DNA of 31,885 nucleotides from a virus. Below, piece by piece: positions 14,594-22,006 of this stretch. Made by a program: the position numbers and the translations under genes. The stretch is from positions 1-31,885 of the IMG/VR virus record IMGVR_UViG_3300020178_000066. The stretch is one strand, 5' to 3'. Every line of letters starts with the position of its first letter. Within the stretch, counting starts at the first letter, position 1. The notes under the pieces were generated by a model that made no database searches, was not told the origin of the DNA, and saw only the letters and a list, made by a program, of their open reading frames with translations.

Positions 14594-15598
14594 TTAACCT
14601 TGACGTGAACGGATCATTGCAAGGATGTCTTGCGCTCCGCCAGCTGCTGGTTCTGCTGCTGGTTCTGCTGCTGGTGTAGCAGGTTCTTGCCATCCAGTAT
14701 CGGTTGTAGTTTCAGCTACTGGTGCAGGTGCAGGTGCTGGTGCTGCTGGAGCACTTTGACTTGTAGCAGTTGCTTGTGGGCTTGCTGCTTTTTGCGGATC
14801 GCCTGTACGTGCAGCCATACCACTTGGACGGAAGTAGTTACTCCAACGTTCTGCATCATATGCTTCGCCGTCTACTGACGCTTCAAACATTTCTGTTAGA
14901 ATCTTAACACCAGCTTCATCTGGTTTTTTAGGAAGGAAGTCGTTGAGATTAAACAGTCCATGTGTATTTACTGCTCCCATCTCTGCATCACCTAGCGGGC
15001 GATCTCGACGTGCCCAGTTACTTGCACCATAATCAGCATAGCCGCCTTTGGAACCTTTTGAAAGACGGAAGTCTACACCAGCAGTATAATCTGTTGGAAG
15101 TTCTTCCATATCTGGGTCCATCAGTGCTGCTTTAATAAGTTGGAAGATTTGTGGACCAATAATAAAGCGTCGAATAGGATTCTCTGGCAAATCTTCCTTT
15201 AGTGGATCTTCAGTTACAAACCCTTGGAAGATATAACTACGTTTTTTCCAATACTTACGACCCATGTCTTCAAGACTTGCGTCTTTAAACCAACCACGTA
15301 CTTCTTGTAGGATTGGACATGACTCTCCGTACATTTCCATACACGGAACTTGTACCTGTACGGGGCGTGAATCTGTTTCGCCCTTAACTCCTGCAAAAGG
15401 AAGTTTGATCATCAAACGTTCTTTCCAAAAGAAAGTATTGTCTTGATCGCCATCTGGCAAAAAACGAATAGTTGCCTGTTCGCCTTCTTTCATGTTCCAA
15501 AATGGGTAAATCGCATTGTCACCGCCTGATGTACGGTTGCCGCTTGCGCCAGCTTCTTGTTCTTTGAGCTTTGCTCGAATTTCTGCTAATGATGCCAT
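14594..15598 (-). CDS. 32: gp32 single-stranded DNA-binding protein
   Basis: This 334-residue protein corresponds to T4 gp32 (301 residues). Landmarks of the marine-phage form are an N-terminal basic region, the Cys-containing V-P-C-M-E-M-Y-G-E-S-C-P near residues 84-95, W-K-K-R-S-Y, and a core ending in F-L-P-K-K-P. The T4 zinc ligand set is not fully recognisable; only two Cys are obvious. A long Ala/Pro/Glu-rich linker (residues of about 265-320), encoded by short tandem repeats, leads to a C-terminal helix with D-I-L-A-M-I. T4 gp32 has an acidic protein-interaction tail there. The leader has AGGAG about ten bases before ATG 15598. A sigma70-like promoter and an inverted repeat lie upstream. 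Confidence 0.93.
   Translation of the reverse strand: MASLAEIRAKLKEQEAGASGNRTSGGDNAIYPFWNMKEGEQATIRFLPDGDQDNTFFWKERLMIKLPFAGVKGETDSRPVQVQVPCMEMYGESCPILQEVRGWFKDASLEDMGRKYWKKRSYIFQGFVTEDPLKEDLPENPIRRFIIGPQIFQLIKAALMDPDMEELPTDYTAGVDFRLSKGSKGGYADYGASNWARRDRPLGDAEMGAVNTHGLFNLNDFLPKKPDEAGVKILTEMFEASVDGEAYDAERWSNYFRPSGMAARTGDPQKAASPQATATSQSAPAAPAPAPAPVAETTTDTGWQEPATPAAEPAAEPAAGGAQDILAMIRSRQG
14643..14744. repeat. In-frame tandem repeats coding the gp32 linker
   Basis: A 12-base unit GCTGCTGGTTCT is repeated about 2.8 times at 14643-14675, and a 6-base GGTGCA/GGTGCT unit four times at 14721-14744. They encode alternating Ala/Pro/Glu and Ala-Pro stretches on the minus strand. Such repeats make linker length easy to change by slippage. 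Confidence 0.85.
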
Positions 15599-15660
15599 AG
15601 TGCCTTTTCTCCTATATGTTATGCCTATGTTAGAACAACCTATGTTGCTCTTGTGCCTTT

Positions 15661-15691
15661 AACGTGTAGCACAGTTTATATACTACACGTT
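15661..15691. repeat. Inverted repeat over the gp32 promoter, candidate operator
   Basis: Arms AACGTGTAG (15661-15669) and CTACACGTT (15683-15691) are perfect 9-base inverted copies around a 13-base spacer. The repeat covers the -10 box and the expected start of transcription. Only part of it would be in the RNA, so a DNA operator is more likely than an RNA hairpin. Confidence 0.6.
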
Positions 15692-15708
15692 TAGTTATGA
15701 CTTGTCAA
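15680..15708 (-). promoter_or_regulatory. Sigma70-like promoter of gp32
   Basis: On the minus strand there is a perfect TTGACA (15708-15703), a 17-base spacer and TAGTAT (15685-15680, four of six to consensus). It lies in the 144-base gap upstream of gp32 and gives a leader of about 75 bases. Confidence 0.7.
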
Positions 15709-15729
15709 CTAAAAAATGCCAAGTCTTTA

Positions 15730-15765
15730 AAGAGTTAGCTGATTATTTTAAACCAGCTAACTCTT
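15730..15765 (-). terminator. Hairpin at the end of the 577-aa gene
   Basis: AAGAGTTAGCTG (15730-15741) pairs with CAGCTAACTCTT (15754-15765), a 12-bp perfect stem with a 12-base loop. The upstream arm on the minus strand is made of the last sense codons (E-L-A-G) and the stop is in the loop. Only a weak TTT follows, so it may act as a terminator or as a 3'-end stabiliser. Confidence 0.6.
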
Positions 15766-17476
15766 GTATTCTTGTAAAATCTGCCATCTTGCGAGCCTGA
15801 TATTTTTCATATACTTGACCTAGACGTTCTATGAACTGACTTGCTGGCTTGATATATCTATCACCATATGATTTTTCAACCATTGTTAACACAGCAGTTT
15901 CGCCTTTTGGAAATACGCCTTGTTGCCTATCGTAGTAACTTAGTATAAACTCGCCCAATGGTGTTTTTTGCTCTTTTTCTAGTTTTATCTTTTCGCCATC
16001 TGGTCCGTCGATTTCGTCGCCTTTGGTGTTGCCATTCATTTTAGCTTGACGTACAGCATTTGCGTATGCATTGCCTTCGTCTGTTTCTTGTTCGCCTTCT
16101 ACTTGCGCACTAAAGTTATCTGCAAACTGTCCTAACAATTTATCAAATGCTGCATCAATTTGAGATTCATATGCTGCACCACCAATGCCACGTGTGCCGC
16201 CACTTGGACTTGCACCAATATCTACTGTGGGTGCTAACTTGTAAATAAATCCACCTTGCACAGGGCGTATTGTATAGTCTTCACCTTTTTCAAACTGTTT
16301 TTTAACCTGTCCAGGTTGTGCGGCTAGGGTTTCTTCAGCGGCTTGAATTGCTTGTGCTGGCGTATCGTAAACTTGTGGTCTTGCTTGCGGACGTATACTA
16401 GTTTTTGGAGCGGCCGGTTTTGCTTGCGGACGCATATTTGATGGATCCATTTCCATGTCGCCACGTGGCGGATACACATCTGCTTCTGCAATCAAATCAT
16501 CAAAGTCCATTTCGTTTGCTTGTGTTGCTTCACCAACTAGTTTATAAATGTATGGAAATACATCCTTCAAATCTTCATTAAACTGTTTGATAGTAAGTTG
16601 ATCAATCCAGTTACTAGCAACATCAGCAGGAACTTCAGATTCTTCTATAACTACAAATTCTTCAAGTGCTTCTTTGTACATTGTAGGTTTTTGTAATGTT
16701 TGTATTCTTTTCTTAACTGTAGTAATACGTTCGTTTACTGTACCCATGTGCTCTGCTAGGCTTTCTGCCATTACACTACTGCGACCCATATAAGTTTTGA
16801 ACTTGCGGAGATTTGAAAGTTCTTCACTTAGGCTTGTAATGTGTTTACCAAAGTCATCATATGGATGTCCGCCTTCACTAACGTGAATAGCCATTGCTCT
16901 TGCACCACTAAGATGTTTAAACGGATATTTAAATCTTTCACCTTGTGCATTTTCAATAAAAAGAGATCCTATCTTTTTATTTCTACTTTCGCCTTCATTA
17001 ATATCACCTGTATGTTTTATTGAAAGTTTAGCACTTCCAAACTTTTGAAAGCTGGTTTTGTGAGTGCCATACATTTTTGACTCTGCCATTTGTGTTTCTC
17101 CGCGATTTACTGCCATGCTTGCATAATCTCTTTTTGTAAAGTTAGTTCTGTTAATGTCTCTAACTTCAAAATTTAATAAACGTTTTTTTGAAAACATTCT
17201 CATTTGTTTTAAAAAGTTATACCACTCTTTGGTTTCTTCAGCACCAACTTCTTCTGTAAAGTCTTTGTTATACATTATAGTTACACCAGACTTTTCATCT
17301 AGTGAAACACTTACTTTACCTACATTAGTGTCTCTGCTTTTAAAATCAAACTCATAAAATCTTGCAAGACTAGGAGCACTTGTTACATTTCCTTCTGCAT
17401 CACCGGTGGTAACGCTGGAATAACGTCCTCTAATCTCATTAAAAAGTTGTTCTGCTATTGTATCTAAATTTCTCAT
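15743..17476 (-). CDS. Large putative virion structural protein
   Basis: This 577-residue protein lies just downstream of gp17. I recall related proteins in marine T4-like phages only as structural or hypothetical. Residues 1 to about 310 are a globular charged region. Residues 340-420 are a Pro/Ala/Gln-rich linker with P-Q-A-K-P and P-Q-A-R-P repeats. The end, R-I-Q-E-L-A-G-L-K, is a C-terminal tail I associate with marine-phage virion proteins. No enzyme motif is seen. ATG 17476 has no Shine-Dalgarno sequence; a late-type GATAAATA ends seven bases before it, which suggests late, near-leaderless expression. A virion role is inferred from position and composition. Confidence 0.6.
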   Translation of the reverse strand: MRNLDTIAEQLFNEIRGRYSSVTTGDAEGNVTSAPSLARFYEFDFKSRDTNVGKVSVSLDEKSGVTIMYNKDFTEEVGAEETKEWYNFLKQMRMFSKKRLLNFEVRDINRTNFTKRDYASMAVNRGETQMAESKMYGTHKTSFQKFGSAKLSIKHTGDINEGESRNKKIGSLFIENAQGERFKYPFKHLSGARAMAIHVSEGGHPYDDFGKHITSLSEELSNLRKFKTYMGRSSVMAESLAEHMGTVNERITTVKKRIQTLQKPTMYKEALEEFVVIEESEVPADVASNWIDQLTIKQFNEDLKDVFPYIYKLVGEATQANEMDFDDLIAEADVYPPRGDMEMDPSNMRPQAKPAAPKTSIRPQARPQVYDTPAQAIQAAEETLAAQPGQVKKQFEKGEDYTIRPVQGGFIYKLAPTVDIGASPSGGTRGIGGAAYESQIDAAFDKLLGQFADNFSAQVEGEQETDEGNAYANAVRQAKMNGNTKGDEIDGPDGEKIKLEKEQKTPLGEFILSYYDRQQGVFPKGETAVLTMVEKSYGDRYIKPASQFIERLGQVYEKYQARKMADFTRIQELAGLK

Positions 17477-17483
17477 TGCATAC

Positions 17484-17491
17484 TATTTATC
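17484..17491 (-). promoter_or_regulatory. Late promoter GATAAATA for the 577-aa gene
   Basis: GATAAATA on the minus strand, seven of eight to the T4 late consensus TATAAATA. It overlaps the gp17 stop (TGATAAATA) and lies seven bases before ATG 17476. Confidence 0.6.
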
Positions 17492-19070
17492 AATAACTGC
17501 TACTAACAAAGATCGGCATTGGCATTTCATAATCCTCATCTGCTTCAATCTGATTAAATGTTTCGTACACTGTCGGATCCCAATCTTTCATCACACTCAT
17601 AATTCTTAATGTTAATAATAAACTACTGACTAGATCGTCGTGGTGTCCGGGCTTTGCCTGAAAACTACTACCGGATGCAATAAATGCTTTTAGTTCACTA
17701 ATCAAGGCTTTACTGTTTACAGTGAGTTTGTCATTCTCGACCATTGTTTTAAGTCTAGCACATGCTGTTGTTTTGCTGCTGTGTGTAGTGTTAAATCCTT
17801 TACGAAACTTTCTTACGTGTCCTTTTTTCATAGGCTCACTTATAAACAACCCCGGTATGTTTTCTTCGCCAAAGTCATTAATAACAAGCAAACATGCTTC
17901 ACCTATGCCGTTATTTTCTACACTCCAATATATATTGTTAGTAGCTCTTGTTTCGCTCTCGATATATTTGCATACATCAGCAAGTACTCTAACTTGTCCT
18001 GGTATAGCAGTAAGATTGTGTTGCCACTCTCCAACTTGTTCATATCCAGGAAGTTCAATGATTTGTATTGCAGCATAATCTCCACCGGTGCCCATGCTAG
18101 GATCAAGTGCTACTACATAAGATTTTTTTGGACTAGGTTTTTTATACCAACGCACTTGCCCCATATTAATGATAGGATTACACCCTGTCATTGTTGCTAG
18201 TTTAATGCTATGAATAAGAGTTTCATCAAAGATTAAAAACTCACAACCGTATTCACGTCTAAACTTTTCCTCGCCGATCCGTCCTATTTCTTCTTTTTTC
18301 CACTTTTCGTCTCTGTCTGGATGTTCGTGCCACTCGGCAATAAAACTGTGAAATCCGTTTATTCCTACATCTTGTTCGTTGCCATATTCGTCAAACTTTT
18401 GTTCTGCTTGTTTCCAAATAGTAGCAAACGTATCTTCGTCACTGTTAGGAGTGCTAGTAATAATAGCTCTACCACCTGTTGCCAGTGTAGGTGATATCGA
18501 AGTCCAAAACTCTTCAGCAATGTTAGGTTGTACGAATGCAAACTCGTCACAGTATAGCAGCGAGATACTCATACCACGTCCTGTATTACCTGTAGTTGTT
18601 TGACTTACAATACGACTTCCGTTTTCAAACTCTATACTACCTTTGTTGTAACTTGTAACACCTGCTCTAATATGATCTGGACAAGTTTCATACACAAAGC
18701 GTATGCGTGACATAATCTCTTGCGCACCTGTATACTTGTGAGCAGCAACAAGAATAGTTTGATCTGGATTAAACATAGCATACCATGCTAAGTAAATAGC
18801 AGCACATGTTGTCTTACCAGTTTGTCTTGGCATCATATTAATATTAAATCGATAGTTATGATAACTGTGCATTAATCCTAATTGATATTCATAAGGATCA
18901 AAGATTAATTTACCCAGTTTTGGATGCTGAATATACGCAAACTTGCGGGCAAAATGTAAATATCCTGTATCCGGATCCATGCAAGCTAGTAAGTCTGCAA
19001 TTTGCTCTTCAGTAAATGTTTCTTTTCTATTCGCCTTTTTGATTAAGACGCCGTCTAATGATGCTGCCAT
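17490..19070 (-). CDS. 17: gp17 terminase large subunit
   Basis: This is a 526-residue packaging motor; T4 gp17 is 610. The ATPase part has Walker A M-P-R-Q-T-G-K-T near residue 81 and Walker B L-L-Y-C-D-E near 171-176. The C-terminal nuclease part has A-L-D-P-S-M-G-T-G-G-D (catalytic Asp near 323), V-E-N-N-G-I-G-E, and H-H-D-D-L-V near the end, the acidic RNase H-like set. It cuts concatemeric DNA and pumps it into the prohead with gp16. I chose ATG 19070. An in-frame TTG at 19085 lies on the terminator tail and is unlikely to start translation. There is no Shine-Dalgarno sequence, and a late motif AATAAATA ends four bases before the ATG. Confidence 0.96.
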   Translation of the reverse strand: MAASLDGVLIKKANRKETFTEEQIADLLACMDPDTGYLHFARKFAYIQHPKLGKLIFDPYEYQLGLMHSYHNYRFNINMMPRQTGKTTCAAIYLAWYAMFNPDQTILVAAHKYTGAQEIMSRIRFVYETCPDHIRAGVTSYNKGSIEFENGSRIVSQTTTGNTGRGMSISLLYCDEFAFVQPNIAEEFWTSISPTLATGGRAIITSTPNSDEDTFATIWKQAEQKFDEYGNEQDVGINGFHSFIAEWHEHPDRDEKWKKEEIGRIGEEKFRREYGCEFLIFDETLIHSIKLATMTGCNPIINMGQVRWYKKPSPKKSYVVALDPSMGTGGDYAAIQIIELPGYEQVGEWQHNLTAIPGQVRVLADVCKYIESETRATNNIYWSVENNGIGEACLLVINDFGEENIPGLFISEPMKKGHVRKFRKGFNTTHSSKTTACARLKTMVENDKLTVNSKALISELKAFIASGSSFQAKPGHHDDLVSSLLLTLRIMSVMKDWDPTVYETFNQIEADEDYEMPMPIFVSSSY

Positions 19071-19074
19071 ATAA

Positions 19075-19082
19075 TATTTATT
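19075..19082 (-). promoter_or_regulatory. Late promoter AATAAATA for gp17
   Basis: Seven of eight to the T4 late consensus on the minus strand. It begins right after the T-run of the upstream terminator and ends four bases before ATG 19070, so the mRNA would start at about the start codon. Confidence 0.55.
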
Positions 19083-19083
19083 C

Positions 19084-19110
19084 AAAAAAATAGCGCCCGA
19101 AGGCGCTATT
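19084..19110 (-). terminator. Strong intrinsic terminator upstream of gp17
   Basis: Minus-strand AATAGCGCC (19110-19102), TTCG loop, GGCGCTATT (19097-19089), then five more T. A 9-bp stem with a UUCG tetraloop and U-tract is a textbook intrinsic terminator. It separates the gp16 operon from gp17. Confidence 0.9.
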
Positions 19111-19129
19111 GAGTTGGGGGAATATTTTG

Positions 19130-19987
19130 TTAATCTTCAGCTTTTGCTTTTTTCATTAGCATTTGTACAATCTCTTTATTCAACGCTGACTTCTTGATAA
19201 CGTCTGCCATGTTGTTAGCAGCAAACCCACTGCCGCCAAACTCAGCTAATACTTCGCCAAGTCTTGAAAGTGCATTTGACATCATTAAACTAGTATCATC
19301 AGTTCCTTTCATGTTTGAACTCATGTCCATCATTTTGCGTCCAAGATTGTTGATGTCTTTGTGCTTGTTTTCAAAGTTGCTAGGCACATCATATTCTGCT
19401 ACTTCTTCATCTTCATCTTCGCCGTCACGTTGTGCAATAGCTTGACTCATTGGTTCTGTTTTGTTGCCGTCTTTGTCTAAATCAGGAAAGTCTGGTTTTG
19501 TACCTTTTGATGCTTGTTTTTCAGCAAGTGCTTTTGTAAGCATTGCATGAATACTTTCTCTGGTATTCATTGGATTATCACCGCCTGCTGTTGCTGGATA
19601 TGATCCTTTTTCTTTGTGTAAATCGTCGCCGCTTGGAATCATGTCACTTACATCGCCTGCATTTGATCTCATATATTCATCATCAGGTTCTGTAGTAGCA
19701 TCGCCAAAGTCGCCATCATAATCTTCTTCTTCACTTGAAATCATTTTGATAGTATCTGACATAGATGGTTCTTCAGGTCCTTTCGATCCGCATCCGCCCA
19801 TTGGCTGACTTGGTCCGTGCATTTTACCACATATCGGACATACGCCGTCATCTTGGTTAATATCGGTATCGTCGACTACTTTAGCATCTGCTCCTGCTAG
19901 TTGCATAATACGCATTAGTTCAGAAACTTCTGCTGCACTTTCGCCATTTACACTAATATTCATATTAGCTTCGTTTACTTTTTTCAT
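19130..19987 (-). CDS. Putative virion protein with a zinc-binding-like motif
   Basis: This is a 285-residue acidic protein. The N-terminus has M-N-I-S-V-N-G-E-S-A-A-E-V, which I recall from marine-phage structural proteins. A zinc-knuckle-like cluster follows: C50-P-I-C53, H57 and C66. A D-L-D-K-D-G-N-K-T-E loop at residues 169-178 looks like an EF-hand or dockerin-type calcium loop. The C-terminal 80 residues are helical with K-A-K-A-E-D at the end. GGAG lies about eight bases upstream of ATG 19987. It is the last gene before a strong terminator, after gp16 and a 160-residue protein. A virion or head-internal role is inferred. Confidence 0.6.
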   Translation of the reverse strand: MKKVNEANMNISVNGESAAEVSELMRIMQLAGADAKVVDDTDINQDDGVCPICGKMHGPSQPMGGCGSKGPEEPSMSDTIKMISSEEEDYDGDFGDATTEPDDEYMRSNAGDVSDMIPSGDDLHKEKGSYPATAGGDNPMNTRESIHAMLTKALAEKQASKGTKPDFPDLDKDGNKTEPMSQAIAQRDGEDEDEEVAEYDVPSNFENKHKDINNLGRKMMDMSSNMKGTDDTSLMMSNALSRLGEVLAEFGGSGFAANNMADVIKKSALNKEIVQMLMKKAKAED

Positions 19988-19988
19988 A

Positions 19989-20471
19989 TTAGTCTCCTGA
20001 CTGTTCTTTACGAGCTGTCTCTAATTCTTTTAGTAGGTTCATTACTCTATCTTCACCAACTGATTCTTGTGCGCTTTCGCCTCCTAGTTCTTCAACTGTT
20101 AGCTTTGCAACGTATACGTCAGATGAAGTTTCTTCTTGATATAACTCTTGCGGCTCATTTGGATTACGTACAATAATATGACTTTGTTTAACACCGCAAC
20201 ATTGTCCAATGTACTCTTGAAGCACTTGTACTGTTGTTGGGTATGTACAACTTATTTCAAAGTATGTAGCTTCGCAATTTTCTAACTGTGGAAAATCTAA
20301 TGGGCGCTCTTGTATCGGTGTTTTCTTACCAGCTGCAATCTGAGAGCATCCGTATTTTTGTAAACTGGTTTCAAGCATATCTTCAAAGTTTTCAGGTAGC
20401 TCACCAGCTACACCAATCTTAAATTCATATGTTTTTTTACTTTCAGTTAAATAATCAGCAAAGTTTTTCAT
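19989..20471 (-). CDS. Conserved hypothetical protein between gp16 and the acidic virion protein
   Basis: This 160-residue protein starts M-K-N-F-A-D-Y-L-T-E-S. It has P-I-Q-E-R-P-L-D-F-P-Q-L near residue 52 and a helical tail L-L-K-E-L-E-T-A-R-K-E-Q. I recall similar proteins in marine T4-like phages next to terminase genes, without an assigned role. No motif suggests an enzyme. AGGAT precedes ATG 20471 by eight bases, and a late-type promoter motif lies 23 bases upstream. The gene ends one base before the next start. Virion association is inferred from location. Confidence 0.65.
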   Translation of the reverse strand: MKNFADYLTESKKTYEFKIGVAGELPENFEDMLETSLQKYGCSQIAAGKKTPIQERPLDFPQLENCEATYFEISCTYPTTVQVLQEYIGQCCGVKQSHIIVRNPNEPQELYQEETSSDVYVAKLTVEELGGESAQESVGEDRVMNLLKELETARKEQSGD

Positions 20472-20493
20472 TATTGTATCCTACATTATGTTA

Positions 20494-20979
20494 CTATTTA
20501 TCATTCTTCATGTCTTTTAACTTCTCTAAAAGACTATTACGATCTGAAACAACATAACCTTCACCGTTGACTATGCCGCCTTCGCCTCCTGGATTAGTGT
20601 CTCTGTCCATTTTTTCTTTTTTAAGTTGCAAGTCGATCATTTTTAGTTTCTTATCCATTTTTGCGACTTTAGCATCTAAACTTGTTTTCAACATTCCGCC
20701 AGCAACTTCAAATACTCTACTTGCATAACGACTTTCGACATTCATACCTAAGTCCATTAAATCATCATATGCTTCTAATGCACGTGATGCAATGTCTTCA
20801 AGTTCGTCATCTGCTTTTTGTCCAAGACCTTTTACAGCTGGTAATGCACTTGCAATCTTGTCAAACTCTGCTATATCGCGAAAAGTATCCTCTTGCTGAA
20901 CAACAGCTTGCTTTTGTGCTTCTTGTTTGATATCTTCGTTGTCTGGAAGATTCAACATTTCCTCAAGTTTTTTTGTCAT
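20494..20979 (-). CDS. 16: gp16 terminase small subunit
   Basis: This 161-residue protein matches T4 gp16 (164 residues) in size and layout. A disordered charged N-terminus is followed by a central pair of helices, with A-L-E-A-Y-D-D-L and R-V-F-E-V-A-G-G-M-L-K near residues 70-100. A coiled-coil-like basic helix comes next, and the tail ends with V-V-S-D-R-N-S-L-L-E-K-L-K-D-M. gp16 forms a ring that recognises DNA and stimulates gp17. gp17 follows three genes later on the same strand, which supports the call. GGAA is upstream of ATG 20979, and a late motif lies 26 bases before it. Confidence 0.8.
   Translation of the reverse strand: MTKKLEEMLNLPDNEDIKQEAQKQAVVQQEDTFRDIAEFDKIASALPAVKGLGQKADDELEDIASRALEAYDDLMDLGMNVESRYASRVFEVAGGMLKTSLDAKVAKMDKKLKMIDLQLKKEKMDRDTNPGGEGGIVNGEGYVVSDRNSLLEKLKDMKNDK
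20495..20502 (-). promoter_or_regulatory. Late promoter GATAAATA for the 160-aa gene
   Basis: GATAAATA on the minus strand, overlapping the last codons and TAG stop of gp16, 23 bases before ATG 20471, which has its own AGGAT ribosome site. Confidence 0.6.
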
Positions 20980-21005
20980 AATAGTTTTCCATTATATGCT
21001 ACTAT

Positions 21006-21013
21006 TATTTATC
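21006..21013 (-). promoter_or_regulatory. Late promoter GATAAATA for gp16
   Basis: GATAAATA on the minus strand, 26 bases before ATG 20979. It overlaps the TGA stop of the sulfotransferase gene (TGATAAATA). Confidence 0.65.
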
Positions 21014-21572
21014 AAACAGTCGGTTGATAATTAAAATATTCTATTTCGTCGGCAAATCTATTAGATACTAGTTTAATAAACTCAGCAGTCATAAAGTCTT
21101 TTTTATTATATATTCCTACATGCACATTTCTTTCTAAAGGAATATAACAGTTAGACCATTTTTGTATTTTTTTAAAATCAGTGGATAATCTTTCATTTGA
21201 AAAAATATGTTCTACATCTTTTATATATTTTAATTGAGAGGTAACTCCGTTCATATTATTATCTAGACTATATTCAAGATAATATATTATTCCTTTGTTC
21301 CAAACTTCGAGCATTTTATTATAGTAATCAACTTTATAATTTTTTCTCAAACGTTGATCGCATTTAACTTTTTGAAAAACATACAAACTTATCAATCGAT
21401 TAAACGTATTTCTTGTTATTGTAAAACTAGTGTCATACTGTTCTTGAATACTATCTAAAAACAAATGATCATTTCGAATAAATTGAAAACTAGAGTCTTT
21501 TAAATTTTTATACCACCATCTATAAACACTTGCTCCGCCAGTTTTAGGAATATGTACAAAAGCTACTTTCAT
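21012..21572 (-). CDS. Sulfotransferase-family protein inside the packaging operon
   Basis: This 186-residue protein has the two sulfotransferase landmarks. V-H-I-P-K-T-G-G-A-S at residues 6-15 is the 5'-phosphosulfate-binding loop of PAPS. T-R-N-T-F-N-R-L-I-S-L-Y at 53-64 is the 3'-phosphate site, with R54 and S62. The C-terminus, E-Y-F-N-Y-Q-P, resembles the end of carbohydrate and family 2 sulfotransferases. The family moves sulfate from PAPS to sugars or tyrosines. It sits between gp4 and gp16, overlapping gp4 by four bases (ATGA), so it would be made with late packaging proteins. The acceptor is unknown: a virion glycan, a virion protein or a host glycan are all possible. It is short for the family, so the acceptor site may be reduced. 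Confidence 0.82.
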   Translation of the reverse strand: MKVAFVHIPKTGGASVYRWWYKNLKDSSFQFIRNDHLFLDSIQEQYDTSFTITRNTFNRLISLYVFQKVKCDQRLRKNYKVDYYNKMLEVWNKGIIYYLEYSLDNNMNGVTSQLKYIKDVEHIFSNERLSTDFKKIQKWSNCYIPLERNVHVGIYNKKDFMTAEFIKLVSNRFADEIEYFNYQPTV

Positions 21573-22006
21573 TTTCTCTTACCTTGATGGAAAATATCTC
21601 CTTCGTTGACAACTCTAAATATCATTCCTTTTTGTTTACAATACGCTTTAGCGGCGCCCCACTTGGCTTGATTGACTACATAATGCAACTTGTTTACTTT
21701 ACTATTTCCTAGTTGCTCTTTGAATGTATGATTTGCTGGTTTAACTTCAATAATTTCAACATGTTGTTTGCCTGTACGATCATTGTATACTAAAAAGAAG
21801 TCTGGAACATATATAGTATATTTTCCACTCAGTGGATTTCTATAAGGAATACGAACTGCTTCACTTGCCCACTTTGTTATATTTTCATTTGTATCACACA
21901 TACGCATAAAAGCAAACTCCCAACTACTTCTATAAGTAGGAGTTCTACCGCCTATGTATTTTTCAGGGTTTTTTAATGTATACTTGCCTTGTGCAAAACG
22001 TGACAT
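21569..22006 (-). CDS. 4: gp4-type head completion protein/nuclease
   Basis: This 145-residue protein matches T4 gp4 (about 150). The sequence has S-S-W-E with E30, then Y-V-P-D-F with D69, and E-I-I-E-V-K-P with E87 and K89. Together these give the E...D...E-x-K signature of a PD-(D/E)XK, TnsA-like endonuclease. In T4 gp4 acts in head completion, and a nuclease role in trimming packaged DNA fits these residues. The surrounding gp16, gp18 and gp19 genes agree. Its ATG overlaps the upstream stop (TAATG). Confidence 0.85.
   Translation of the reverse strand: MSRFAQGKYTLKNPEKYIGGRTPTYRSSWEFAFMRMCDTNENITKWASEAVRIPYRNPLSGKYTIYVPDFFLVYNDRTGKQHVEIIEVKPANHTFKEQLGNSKVNKLHYVVNQAKWGAAKAYCKQKGMIFRVVNEGDIFHQGKRK

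Noticed and set aside
14643-14744. Short tandem repeats considered as a CRISPR or iteron array
   Set aside because: The units are 6 and 12 bases, in frame, and code the Ala/Pro/Glu linker of gp32; there are no unique spacers.
17722-18200. Two plus-strand open frames opposite gp17
   Set aside because: They overlap each other and the conserved nuclease part of the terminase; nothing in their sequence resembles a protein family.
19071-19085. A TTG start for gp17 five codons before the chosen ATG
   Set aside because: It would lie on the tail of a strong terminator and upstream of the predicted transcript start, with no ribosome site.
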